Shown: piece by piece, positions 8,568 to 20,480 of the stretch
Position numbering within the stretch: position 1 is the first letter of the stretch
How the letters are laid out: each line of letters begins with the position of its first letter
Assembly (NCBI GenBank): GCA_013407085.1
Contig: JACCGJ010014754.1
Span: 18,725 to 82,724 of the forward strand
Length of the DNA: 64,000 nucleotides
Reading direction: 5' to 3'
Source of the DNA: Atriophallophorus winterbourni
Lineage: Eukaryota; Platyhelminthes; Trematoda; Plagiorchiida; Microphallidae
Translations under genes and position numbers: made by a program
The notes under the pieces: model-generated
Told to the model about the DNA's origin: nothing
The model's input: the letters and a program-made list of their open reading frames with translations, nothing else
The model's database searches: none

Positions 8568-11500
8568 CTGATGGGAAATTAAAAACATTATACACTAGAA
8601 GTAGAGAAGCATAATAATTGGGTTAACCAAGTCTAGTACATGAAAATGTTTACCCTGAAACCGTGTGTGCTAGACGAAAATTGAAATATCTATCAATTAT
8701 TGATTTCAAGATTTTGTTCTCCGTAACACATTTAAAAGTGCATCCCCAACATTCGACTGCATTCGCGTGTTACGTAAGTAAGAATCGAATACCTTTACCG
8801 TAACCAGATACGCAATATTTGGGGGTTCTAGTCTGAATGGTCTGGTGTCATTGTTTAAAATATTTAGGTATCAATTCGTCAAATATCGTGCGACATCTAA
8901 ATGAACAAATATGGATGCGTCAGCATTTGACGTTATCGTGTTTCAGATTAGATATTCTCCACAAATTACGTATCAATGTACCTTTTAAACAGTTCATGAT
9001 TTGTCTTCAAAATCTGATCGAGATTTTATTCCATTCCACTTGATATTGTTGGCAAATTTCAGTCAAAGCGGCCAGAAAATGCTGCAAAAGAAATTATCTC
9101 ATTTTGCATGAGGTGGAGTCCAACACTACAGAAATAATTTTCACCTAGGCCTTAACTGAAGTTGAAGCATCTAATTTATCCAAAGCAATATCTGGTTCCC
9201 GTGTGATCTATTTGGACAAGATAGTAACACGCTCTACTCAACAACATGAATCTGATATACGCTGACTTCAAAATGATTGGACGGAAGCTTGCTCAAAGCA
9301 CATCATTTGTTTTACTTCGATGAATCGAACCTGATTTGTCGCAGTTTTGACCCAACAACGAATACAATTCTCATAGTGAACACTTCATCAAGATGTGTTG
9401 GAACACAATCATTTTCATACAATGAGCTTTTTTGATCATGATCATGGGTTAAAACTCTATCTACATGTGTTTGGACATATCTGATTAAACAAACTATTGT
9501 TCAGTTCAGAGAACAACGTACTGTTCATTGAATTAGTGTTAAACATTAGCATGCTGTCTTCGTTACTTCACATACCACAATCGATCTTTCGTTTAGCAAG
9601 GTCAACTGTTTTATGAAACATCTATATTTTCTTATTTACATTATGCATGTCCATTTCAGATTGTCGAAAATGTATGGATGACAGATCTACGGAATATCCC
9701 ACTGTTGACTACCAGCTGTATATAATTCAATCAAGACGAATCGTGTCTACAGTGTTGCAGCAAATTTGTTTCACTGGAGAGTGAAAACGACGAATGAGCT
9801 GATGTCAAGCCGATTGCTCTAAAAATTAAGTAATAACTACATGACCGATGAGGTGTAAAGAAGCGTAAATTACTTAAAACTTTTCGCGGCTTGTTAGCAA
9901 TATCAGAAGGCAAATGATTTTCTGTGATCTATTTTTGACTTGTTTATTCCAGATTCCCAATAGACTTTGAGTATCTCACTCTCATATTTCGAGATTTGAT
10001 GATTAGATGAACCAAATACTTGTTTCGTGTCAATGAATTTCCGAAACTTGTAAATGCGTCTTTTTCATATATCAAACATCGTAGCGAATCAGTATGCAAC
10101 AAAAGCATGGGTGATAGTAACGAATCTACTCAAACAGCATCAGTATGTCTGCCACCAGCTAAAAGGTAATTCAACTCTGAATCGGAACGATATTGACTCT
10201 TTTCATGTAACCGTCAGCCTATTAATTGTCAATACCATGCCTAACTCACTAGGCTTGTCAGAACCTTGTGTCACGAAAACGGTCGGTCATCGATTACCGT
10301 TAATAAATAAGTAAATCATTTTTTACATGTTCATGTTCCGATAAACAAGAGATTGCAAGTATCGCGTTTTTGACCAATAAATCTACTTGCTCACTCAAGA
10401 TGATAATGCTCATAATTCATATAAAGATCAGTTGAACCGCAAATATTAGTCACACGAAAAGTACGTGTGAATTGCCTTTGTGACAAGCTCATGCGGAAAT
10501 TATGGGCGGATTAACAATCGATTGATAAATTTGAATTTTAAAATAAATCAATGAGTTTATCAGCAAGCAGTTAGACTAACATCCACCAATAACTGAGGTA
10601 TCATATTCGAATAATGCTTTATTTCCGCTGTTGATGTGTCAAGAAAAGATTATCACACTGTTTCCATTATTTACACGGATAAAGAGAAATTTCACGTATA
10701 CAAATAGTTTGAATTCAATCAGGAGCTTTAGCATAAGGTAAGTGAATAGATGATTATATGACTTTTGATATTAACCAAAACAGTAAATAAAATATTGAAA
10801 AATGCTTTCATTAAATTTGTGAATCTGATGTCCTTATTAAGAACGCAGTGCTTTGGTAGCCAAGAACTTGCATTATGTTTCGCTTTTTTACAATTTGATG
10901 CATTGCAGCTAGATTAACGATAAAGCTCTCAGGTCAGTGATAATGCAATTTCTCACAGATTAGTGTGCGTACACGTAAGGATATTAAGCAGCATGTCCCT
11001 GATTCACAATTTCGCTTAATGTAAACATAACCCTCAGATATAGATGTAGCGATAAGTTGGGTTTTTATTTCTCCTTGCTGGCGATATTATCACAATATGA
11101 ATGAGTATTTTTTTTCTGAAATATGTACTGTGTTGATTTTTTTCTTTTTGGATACATCAACTGAGTTGGAGTCTCACTTACGTTAATGTACGCATTATAT
11201 CAGTTAAAATTTGGGCAATGATTTGGTTGAACTTTCGGAATCATCAGTAATCAAACATTAGCAAACTTTCCGTAAAAACGACGAAATGCTCCAATTTTAA
11301 GTCATTTGTGTTAAACCGCGATATCAGTAACGCTACATTACTGTCATCGTATATATTTGTACCGTTCTGCTTATATTTGTGACAGAGACCATCTAGCTTT
11401 TCCATGTCAAGTCAAACCGTGCACATTGATAATTAATCACAATAACTGAATTGGATGATTTTAATGAATATTTCGTACGTGAGAATAAATCCTATCGGGA

Positions 11501-11895
11501 ATACGATTTGGGGAAACAGAAAAAACGGTTTGAATCGATACGGAAATCGCGACGGTCGGTGACAAAACTGTAATCAGCGCAATCATCATCATCATCAGAC
11601 ACAGCATCACACTGGTAACATGTAACGAGTGCTTAATTGCCACAACCATGAAAAAGTAAAATCCTAAGAGATGGGAAAGTGTGGAATTTAATTAGCTACC
11701 GATTCTATAGAAAATTAAACACAAACAAACTGGCCTGAGATAATTTCACCTCGAATGGAGCATGCATTCAATCAAGTTTGTGAACGAGGAGAGCTACATC
11801 AGCACGACAGCTTCTTTGCGGATTTCACTGCCATCAGTGTAATAATTTCTTTGTCTAATGCATACGTGGGATATGGTGGAAGGTTACTGCTATAT

Positions 11896-11944
<49 letters not shown>

Positions 11945-13040
11945 TCGAGAGAGAGAGAGAGAGAATTTCGACAGGCCACCCTTTGGTTACACACAATTTC
12001 TGAAATGATGTTTAACTGTAGACAGGTTTGCACAATATAACTTTGCTTATTCACCGAGCCCCAATATCGTGGAAATATTTGACAAATTGGTTGAAACCCT
12101 TCAACGGACGGCATAGTCATAAAAATCGATGCAGACTATGGAGGATATATATGCTTGAGAAAAACGACCGAAATCCACAGCATGTTAGTACTGCAGAAAT
12201 TTTGACATGAATATAAGTAGTTCTTTGAAAAACGACTTATCACACAACGGAGATAATACCTCTTTCAGAGGGCACTTCCGGCCGCTGACCAAAGTGGAAA
12301 AATTGCTCTACCGACCTCGGCTAATAGGTTGAAAGATTTACTTTAAAAAAACGATATAGGATAATTTAATTGCTTAGTCAATGCACTAAAATCTTTTCAT
12401 AAATTTTTGAATGTTTTCCAATGAATTTTGGTTAGGAAATTTCATACAATAAATAATATTTAGCATGGCTTTATTAATCATTTAAGGAATATTGACAAGG
12501 AAATTAAGACCACTTAATCGTTCCTTAGGTCTTATTGGGAGAGAGAGATTGTTCAAGATTGTAGGCTACGATGTGGTGTATGGATTTTGGAAGCCTAAAG
12601 TCATTCAATATAGCCTACTCAATTTACATGAAAACAGATTGCGTTATTACAAATTGACTTACCATGAAACTGTTTAGTGGTCTTGGAACAATGCCTTTCC
12701 GTCTTCTTTTATGCGATTGGACTACGGATGTATATGGATGATCTGGATCGATATCTTCTGCTCTAGAACTCGGCCAAAATTTAGGAATAGGATGGTGAGC
12801 AACCAAATGATCCATCCACGCATTCAAAGAATGCCGAATAGCGGGTGTGCAAGAATTGCAAGTTGAAAATTCGAATGGTTCCGAATTTGAAGCTGAATTA
12901 CCTCTGTGAATGCTTGAAGAAATTGTTGGGGATTGAGAATTCTCGATTTTGTGAAACATTGGCTGATTTTCCCGGGCCGTAAGCACTCTTGCTCGGTTGC
13001 TCTCACACGCTTGAGACAGATGATAAAAGGTGGACGACAT
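7395..13040 (-). CDS. Divergent SOX-like HMG-box transcription factor, two exons
   Basis: The gene joins 13040-12663 to 8567-7395 and encodes about 516 residues. It is probably a sequence-specific DNA-bending nuclear protein. The HMG box is split at the intron: exon 1 ends KGIVPRPLNSFM and exon 2 continues IFAHYIRRTTLRWFPDAP, then NVHISQKVGSYWRNL and EGERLRDLHNIEFPSYKYQP. Joining them aligns to a SOX box without a gap. The last block (ERLRxxHxxxFPxYKYxPKK) is SOX-like, but the SOX signature RPMNAFMVW reads RPLNSFMIF, so it is a diverged member; a relationship to capicua or fungal MATA-type boxes cannot be excluded. KRRR before the box is a likely nuclear signal. The C-terminal 300 residues are Ser-rich and acidic, with no domain I recognise. 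An in-frame TAA 12 bases upstream supports this ATG. Donor GTAAGT and acceptor TTTCCCATCAG; phase 0. Confidence 0.8.
8615..11584. other. Intronic AT-rich DNA, no recognised feature
   Basis: Nothing was seen beyond short chance frames and simple AT-rich sequence. No retrotransposon protein similarity was noticed. Confidence 0.45.
11585..11830 (+). repeat. Interspersed repeat copy, uninserted TTAA site
   Basis: This matches 60250-60300 plus 60781-60975. Shared blocks include 'atcatcatcag', 'gcttaa', 'aaaaagtaaaatcct' and 'catgacagcttc' (here with a one-base change). The copy carries a single TTAA at 11633-11636 where the other copy has the 472-bp MITE. One frame of the other copy is open, so the repeat may derive from a coding element; I cannot name it. 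Confidence 0.72.
11891..11964. repeat. (TA)n followed by (GA)n microsatellite
   Basis: About 50 bases of TA dinucleotides, then about 20 bases of GA. It lies in the intron of the SOX-like gene and creates spurious Ile/Tyr-rich frames. Confidence 0.95.
12663..13040 (-). CDS. SOX-like gene exon 1
   Basis: This exon encodes 126 residues: a Ser/Asn-rich N-terminus, then a basic KRRRK stretch and the first third of HMG helix 1 (PRPLNSFM). It ends exactly at ATG before GTAAGT. Confidence 0.78.
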
Positions 13041-14097
13041 TGATTGGATTTAAGAAAGAAGTGATCGGGATAAAATAAGTCCTCCGGTTTCGGCGTTCCT
13101 AAAAGTCCGGCACAACAGAACTGTGGGACGATCGGTTTAAATAAAAACGCGTGTGCGTTCTTCCACGGATTCGATCGTCCGTTGGACCATTCCGATCTCG
13201 CCGAGAACGTGACGCGTTCACATGACGTTGATGCAGTTTGTCTGCATGCAACCAACCAGCCAATCATTGGAATCCGCCTGTCTGGCAAACAATCCACCTC
13301 GCGTGTGATGAATAATGGGTGCCTGGACGCGATCGAATCGAAACTCAGTGGTGGCAGGGTTGATCAATCGATCAGATTCGTCAGCACAGGCATGACTTAT
13401 GCTCTAATTTTAGAAAAGCCAATTTATCGTGGTGGGGAACAGCCTATACTCATTAAAACGTGACCAACAATCCCATAGGCACGACCTAGAATGTTTGTAA
13501 TTTTCCTATTAGGAGAAATAAAGAAGTTTTAATCTTAAACACGAATTTCCAGAATGGCGTTTAGAAAATATATATTATTGAACTAGTACTATCTACACAA
13601 AATCATAATTAAAAAAGAGAAGCCCGTGGGCAACGGAACACACTAGGCTGTTCAACATTATCATTTTACTCCTTTCAAAGCAGTTGGTTCTTGGCATGCA
13701 ATCCGATCTTGGTCTGCAATCCGGTAAACATATCATTTTTTACTTGATATAAATTAATAAATATATTCATGCACCAGTTACGATGTAAGTAGACATTTTT
13801 ACCATGGTGACACAGTCTTGCCTTGATATATTGTTCTAGTTTGCAAAATTAGAGGTGTTACATTAAGGCTAGCATGAATCGAAAAATCGCTCAAAAATTC
13901 TTTGAAGCGGTAAAGAAACAATACTCCGACGAAAAGGTTGCAGCATTCTTCTTTATGTTTCTCGATTGAGGGCAAAACTAAAACTTCCGAATAAAAAAAC
14001 GTTCTAAAATTGAATATGGGGTAATGTGAGGCTTTACTACAAATCATTCTTAACGCACACTTGTGAACCAGCTTAGGTAAAATCAAATTTAATTATT
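13041..14097. other. Upstream of the SOX-like gene
   Basis: Bases 13130-13440 are less AT-rich than the surroundings and may hold the promoter on the minus strand. The open frames here (e.g. 13182-13463 on plus) resemble nothing known. The rest is AT-rich with no feature. Confidence 0.35.
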
Positions 14098-16665
14098 CTG
14101 AACTTCATAACTCAGGAAGTTGTCTGGTAGAAAAAGCAGTAAGCTTAACAATAACCATAGGACGAAAAGGTATATGGAATATATATATAAAAAATATAAA
14201 AATATCTCAAAAATCATTAGGGACAGTCACATACCGCATAGTTCTTCATAAACTCTTCGAGTTTGGAATCGAAAACCTTGACAGATTCCGAGCGTGTGAT
14301 TTCTTAGGCAAAAAAGTTCCAAGTGAAACAAATTCTTACCGAGAAAAATTACAACGAATATCAAATCGAGAATGTGGAATGCTTAAAGCTATGAATGTGT
14401 TCGTGTTCGAGTAAGGCCATTGGGATTTAGCAAGTGTTTAATGGATGGCTTTCAGTATGCAGGATTTTGAATGTCAACATGAGGTCACTACGTAACCGTT
14501 GTTGGGTAAAATCGTGTAGGTTCAGTTTTAACATTCGCTCTTTGAAAAGCAAATCTATGTACCGGGAGATCAACTTTGTAGCACGATGATAAATCCTGTC
14601 AAGTAGTTCGATATCCTTCCTCAGCCATCGTGCCCAGGCTTGGATGGAATATTCCATAACAGGACGTATATACGTGTTAATTACCCGGGCTAGGGTTTCG
14701 GGCGTGAAAATTATGAATATTCATTTTAGAAGACTCAAGATACGGCAAGCTTTATTGTACAATATCCGGCAATGAAGTCCAGGCTTATGGTTAAACGACA
14801 CCCAGATACCGAGAACTTTTTCTGCAGTGGTCCAGACGAGATCTTGCGTGCCGAGCTGATACGTTTAGTGCAGAAATTTTCCAAGCTGCAGCATTTTACA
14901 TTTCGCAGGGTTAAATGGTAACTCATTTAACTGGGACCAACAAAATAAGGTGCACAGATCCCGTTGTAATGCCATACAGTCATTAACAGACCTGACACGT
15001 TTCCAAATTTTAATATCATCGGCAAATAGTATCAAGTTGCATCCAATATTCTCTAGTATATCGTTCATATACACCAAAAATAGAAAAGGTCCAAGCACGA
15101 AGCCTTATGGAACTCCACTCGTGACGTCTATTTTTTTAGATAAGGTGCTGCCAACGCGAACTTGGACGTGTCTATCAGTAAGATAGTCTCTTATCCAATT
15201 CAGCAACCATCCCGTTATTCCATAAGCTTCGAGCTTTTTAATTAAGATCGCATGGCTGACTCTATCGAAAGCTTTGAAAATATCGATGTAGCAAGCATGT
15301 AGAAGAAGAAGAAGAAGAGAAGAGAATGACTTTATTCGTGTACACGAATTTTCAGCAATGTACAGCCTCATTTTCGTCTAGTGCCTTGGTCCAATCCTCA
15401 AACGTTGTGAGTAGGTTAGATAAACAGCAACGATTTATACGAAAACCGTGTTGTGCTGCGGTCAAATATTTTGGTTTTCAAAATGTTCTCTTATGCGCGC
15501 AGTCACAATGCGTTCTATTAATTTAGAGATCACCGGAACTAACGTTACCAGTCTATAGTTTGCTGTGTCTGAACGGCTACCGCCTTTATAAATAGGAGTT
15601 ATCATCCCTGCTTTCCATTGCGGTGATATTTTTCCTTCATTTAAACTGAGATTGAATATACGAGTGAGAGGAGCAGTCAAAGCAATGCGACACCCGCGAA
15701 TTATGGCGGGGGTAATTTTGTCTGCGCCATGGGACTTCTTTTCGTTTAGTTGACAAAGTTCCCGCCCAATCATGTATTCGTTGATATTCATTTCACTTAG
15801 TAATTCCAAATGTGGCGAATTTGGTGAAGCTTGATATGGGATACAACGCTTAGGATTGAAGACAAATGAGTTAAACGATGCTAAAGCATCGGCGGTATCT
15901 TGGCCAGTGTGGGTCAATCCATTAGGTGTTAGTACAGAGAATACACCTGGTTTGATCTTTGATCGTTCATTTACTATCCTGTAGAGAAGCTTAAGATGCT
16001 TTTCTATTCTCTTAAGCAAGTTTCATTGGAATTGCATACAATCTTCTCTTACAAGAGTCGTGACGTGATTCCGAATCTTACAGAATCGCTTCCAAGTTGC
16101 TTCCGTACCAAACTTCTTATGAGTTACCCAAGACTCTTGCTTAACAGCTAACCATTTCTTGGTTCTACTCTGAATAACAAACTGGTTGTTGTACCTGCAT
16201 TTGTGTGGTACAAAAATCGAGTTTTCGTAAATCTTCGAATTCAGATAATTTAGAAACGAATTGTAATATGAGCCAGGATCCATTGAATCAAACTCATGAG
16301 TGTGTGCATCCAGGAGACTGAAATTTAAGGATTCAAATTGTATTTTCCTTATGACTTTCGTCTGTTCGCTCAATCGTTCCGCACTACATACATAATCGAA
16401 CAAAAGCACCGCATGATCACCCTTTCCCGGTGGAGCCAGATATTGTATATCCTCTACTGCTGTTGTCTCAGGCGTTAAGACAAGGCCAAGGGTTGAAGGT
16501 TGGGCAAGATCCTGTCTGCGAGTTGGCTGGTTAACGCGGTTGTGCAGTGAAGCAATTTCTATAACCTTGAATTTATGTTCAAACTCATTAAAAATTAAAT
16601 TAAATCGGCTTGTTTCTATAAAGCCGTCCCTCCTAACGAATTCACAAGAATAGGACCAAGTCATC
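14098..16665 (-). mobile_element. CR1-like non-LTR element, 5'-truncated, broken ('A')
   Basis: On the minus strand it starts inside the endonuclease (HNRVNQPTRRQDLAQPSTL, ending GKGDHAVLLFDYVC, an SDH-type motif), continues through RT (ITPIYKGGSRSDTANYR, IDVTSGVP, LILFADDIKIW) to the C-terminal region and the 3' UTR. It is the same family as the plus copy at 34950-39024, and supplies most of the EN that copy lacks. Several frameshifts break it (near 16020, 15460, 15105, 14865, 14660). The 3' end keeps the family's GGTAGAAAAAGC block at 14131. A 56-bp insertion sits at 15302-15357. Confidence 0.88.
15302..15357 (-). mobile_element. Short insertion in element A with 5-bp target duplication
   Basis: The undamaged family copy at 37800-37830 shows where extra DNA begins and ends. 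The insert is flanked by ATGTA (15297-15301 and 15358-15362). On the minus strand it contains AATAAA and ends in a (TTC)n tail, so it may be a very short retroposed 3' end. It also holds a perfect 16-base palindrome at 15334-15349. Confidence 0.7.
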
Positions 16666-16667
16666 AT

Positions 16668-19600
16668 ATTGAGAATGTTTTATACTAAAAATCTGATAAT
16701 GCAATAAGTGAGAAATTCTAAATATTATAGGAAGCGGTTGCCATCGCATTCTTAAATTATCCAGAATGTTATCCTCAACGTCGCTTTTTCGCTCGAAGTT
16801 TACGCGCACAACACGTCAAAATTTGGTCAAAAATGTTTAAATAATTCAATTTCAATTTGGTGAATTAAAATTTTCGTATATCCGAGCTGCTTGCTTTTCA
16901 GAGAAACGTATTATGGTTCTTGAGTTCTGTGCATTTTGATTTTCGTGAATAAATTTATCAGAAAAATGTTTTGAGGCAGCAATGTTTCGTTAATCGACGT
17001 ACGCAAATAAACTTGGCTCAAATTGACCTCAATGCCGTTGATCAATCGACTGCTAATCAGCAACCAAAGTTCAACCTATGGTATCCTGTAATTTTCAGCA
17101 AAACTCTGCAGTTGTCATGGCATCCAACGTAATCGCGCTATGACCAAGTTCCAGCCTGCCAAATCGAAACATGCCATCTGAGACATAAATTCAACTTTTA
17201 TATTTTCATTTTTTAAAGTCAGCGCGTTACTTCCCTCGAGGATTGATATTATGGATCTTATTATACGAAGGTTTCATTTGATGTTCTTTGACAATTTCTA
17301 CATTATTTGCCTTAGTAACGTAGGTAGTGGCGATCGTGTTCTCATCACAGTGAATGCAATCAGCAGTCAAAATCAATCCATATTTCCAGAAATAATCACC
17401 CGTTACGAGAAATTCCAAGTCAGGCAACTTACAATATTTGAACGCGATTTCGAAGTTTCGCTTTCTCTATTTCCATTTGTAGCTGGTATAAAACACAATG
17501 AATAGAGGCGTGGTAACGAGTAATTAGTAAATTTGATGTAATTTCACTTGTTATCCTAAGCGGAGTGCTACAAGGAATATCTATGTCTTCTTGTTAGCAA
17601 TGTGAATGGACTTGCACATCTATGGTAAAAAACATGATTGATTGTTGTAAAAGACAAAAGAAAACTAATGTATTGTGGTGCTCACATCACCATCCCTTAC
17701 ACACCACTACCGGTTTCTTGCTGTTTGCCGTCATCAGATAGATAGAGTAAGATTAGTTTCAAGAAAACTAGTTTCAAAATCGCAAAATGCTTGTGAGCAA
17801 TACAGGAAAAACTCGAAAAAGCTGAAAAGGTAGTTTTGCAACATATCTGGGGCGTTAGAATATCCAACAGTTTCTTGTTGGAATAAAACTGAATGTTTTT
17901 TTCAAGAAATTAATAATTCTCCGTAAATCATGATTATTAATCTGAGAGGCAATCGGATATGCGCTGTATTTTTTAATAAAATCAATAGAAGAGAAAGTCA
18001 AGCAAAATATGATTATATCCTGGCAAATTTATATTTTGTGATGTGTCATTTATTATTGATTATTCCAATTCAAATGCGAGCATTCGATCGATCGAGACAC
18101 GGCCGCACGTAACTGATGAGATCGATTGAAAATCAAAATCATTGACCGATTTTCGCCGCTACACTTTAATTGAGAAAACGGATTTATGACATTAATAAAT
18201 CAATAATCTTGTCAAAAATCCCCATAACCCTTGTGCTTTATTGCAGAATTTTACGATGTGAACCGTCAATACCACGTAACTGTTTATTTAATGGCAAATA
18301 TCATGTATAAATGTCAAAATTTCCACTCAAAGTATTTTTCGAAATTTGGTTTGCATTATGATAAATCATATGCCTTGAAGCATTTCACTTTTAAAGATGC
18401 GTTTACGGATATCGAATTGCTCTGAAAGTGCTCCATAAAAATATAGAAAAAATTTTAGGAATAGAATATTTTCATTTATTGCAAGCAGAAGTTTACAACA
18501 AAGATTTTATTATTATCAAACGATTTTACTCGAAATCGCCCATATGAAAGATCCTAATTGATTCTCCTCAAATTAATTGTTTCCTTATCATAGGCGAAGC
18601 GTTCTAAATTACTTATCGTAGTCCATTTGACCGATTAATTCAGAGCCAAATGAGGTTAATCTGTCACCAATGCGATAATCACAGGGTTATCCTATTTCAA
18701 TTAGGAGAAATCGAACTTTAACCTAAAATCGATCAAATTTTGCTTTGGGAAACAAATGCTTGTTTGTTAATTTGAAAGAGATTCAGAGCCGCTTATATAG
18801 ATTGAAGATTCAATGTTATGTAGATTAACTCCATTCAATACACTGTTGTGAGCCAATAAATTTATGTGTTGAGGATTTGTTGCAAACTCGATCAACCGCA
18901 AGTTGAAGTGCCTACCATCCACAAATTTAAACTGTCCTTGTTTTCTATTGCATATAAGCTGCTAAAAGTCAAAATAATTTCACGGATAAATTTAGCATCG
19001 ATTTTCGGTCGATGGTCAATCGATATCAACTATCTTCAACGAATAACGGCAAACAGCCAGAAACCGGTTGTGGGAACAACAATACAATTGACATTTTCAT
19101 CAGTTTCAATGAGGATCTAATGTGGACCTTACCAACCATCGGAAATAAGGTTCATCTGTTTTTCCAAAAAAAGTAACATTGAATGGACTTAAAAAGACAA
19201 AATAAAAAATATCACGGTCAAAGATACACGTTTCACAACCATTAACTGTTTACACTTGACAACTAGAAAGAACAACGCAGTATCAAAGTTTAAACAAGCC
19301 ATTTCTTGAATTAGGGAAGCGTTTCTGGTTGTTGGTTTCAATCGATCATTGTTGACCGTGGATGTACATCACAATCTCTAGAGCGTTTTAAATGAACAAA
19401 CAGTCATATTCAAGAGGAACAATCACCCCCAAAGCGCTCACAGCGATAAAAACTTCTTGGTCGATTAATGCAAGTTGCATGCCTGTGACGTGATTTAACC
19501 TCAACAGCTGAGAACCGTATCTGGTCATCCTCATCATTACGGATGACGCTTCACACAGTAATAGGTTAGTATGCGTGTAGGTCTACAAATATGATTTAAA

Positions 19601-19669
19601 TCAACTGAAGCTTTGCTCACTGGCTTCGAGGATTTACGTTTAAAAAGTTAATACTTTAAAACCCAACAG
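16668..19669. other. AT-rich intergenic DNA
   Basis: No gene was recognised. One element is a short copy (about 17675-17740) of the repeat whose two arms form the fold-back at 46501-47038, sharing 'accggtttc' and 'tgctgtttg'. Confidence 0.45.
17675..17740 (+). repeat. Third copy of the ACCGGTTTC repeat
   Basis: Shares 'ccactaccggtttcttgctg' and the following 'tttgc...catcag' block with the fold-back arms at 46501-46631 and 46915-47038. Confidence 0.6.
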
Positions 19670-19900
19670 GATTACGGTATGAATGAATATGTGAAAAATA
19701 TAATAGTATAAAAGGAATAGAGAATATCATATGTAAGGCTTGCGTATGATGTTCTTTTCCATGTGTATGTCAAATTTCGCTTTAAACCGCCAAGCAAGGA
19801 GAGTCCACCACATGTTGGAGTAAGGAATTCCAAAGAAATATAGCACGTACGGCGAAAAATGGCACTGAGCATCAATATGGGAACATGGGACGTAAAGGGA
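19670..19900 (-). mobile_element. CR1-like 3'-end fragment
   Basis: On the minus strand, across frames, it resembles the C-terminal FFSVRxCFxWNSLP-type block of CR1 ORF2 followed by the short 3' UTR. It is related to the neighbouring fragment at 20030-20480. Heavily decayed. Confidence 0.5.
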
Positions 19901-20029
19901 TAACGTTGATAAAATTAAACAACGATCACTCTACCAATTATATAAAAGAAAGATGCAGTAAACCCATATCTTTGTCTAGATAATATCGGGGGATTCGAAG
20001 ATTTATGGTTAGAAAGCGAACACTGCGCA

Positions 20030-20480
20030 CCATATAAGTATGGTATGGATGGGAATGGGAAAAGTAATAGTATATAAAAAGTAGCGCACATCAAATTTAC
20101 GGCTTAGAAATGATGTGCTTCTGCATATGTTAGTTCAATTTTAAACATCGCCATGCACGGTGTCCACTATGTGTTGTGGTACGCAATTCCAGGAAAACGG
20201 CGAAAATCATTACGTGAACTTGGAATGAAAAGGGTTAGGGAATGTTCACATGTCACTTTCTCACCACACACTCTCGAAACAAATGTCCTACGCCAGACAC
20301 AATTTTATAAATAAAAATAATATCGCGCCGTATCCTCCTTGGGGTAAAGTCACATAGACGAAGACGTTGCAAACATCCAATGCACGGAACATTGCGAACA
20401 ACCATTACCAGCTTTGTCGCCCTGTGATAAATTTTATTGAAGAGGGCAATATCTTTTCGCGCCAATCAGCACATACCTCT
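20030..20480 (-). mobile_element. CR1-like 3'-end fragment
   Basis: The minus frame at 20253-20465 reads RKDIALFNKIYHRATKLV and LCDFTPRRIRRDIIFIYKI, which match the C-terminal region after the RT of the CR1 copies here (e.g. RKDIEILNRIYHKATKLV). The tail then continues in other frames to about 20030. Confidence 0.7.

Larger units (their letters stand above)
8568..12662 (-). other. Intron of the SOX-like gene (4.1 kb)
   Basis: AT-rich with no coding signal. It contains the TA/GA microsatellite at 11891-11964 and a repeat at 11585-11830 that is related to 60250-60975. Confidence 0.7.

Noticed and set aside
7426..8614. Several plus-strand frames of 63-156 codons
   Set aside because: Antisense shadows of exon 2 of the SOX-like gene.
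11755..12120. Frames rich in Ile/Tyr
   Set aside because: Produced by the TA microsatellite.
13182..13463. 93-codon plus-strand frame near the SOX-like start
   Set aside because: No similarity seen; it lies in the likely promoter region of the minus-strand gene.
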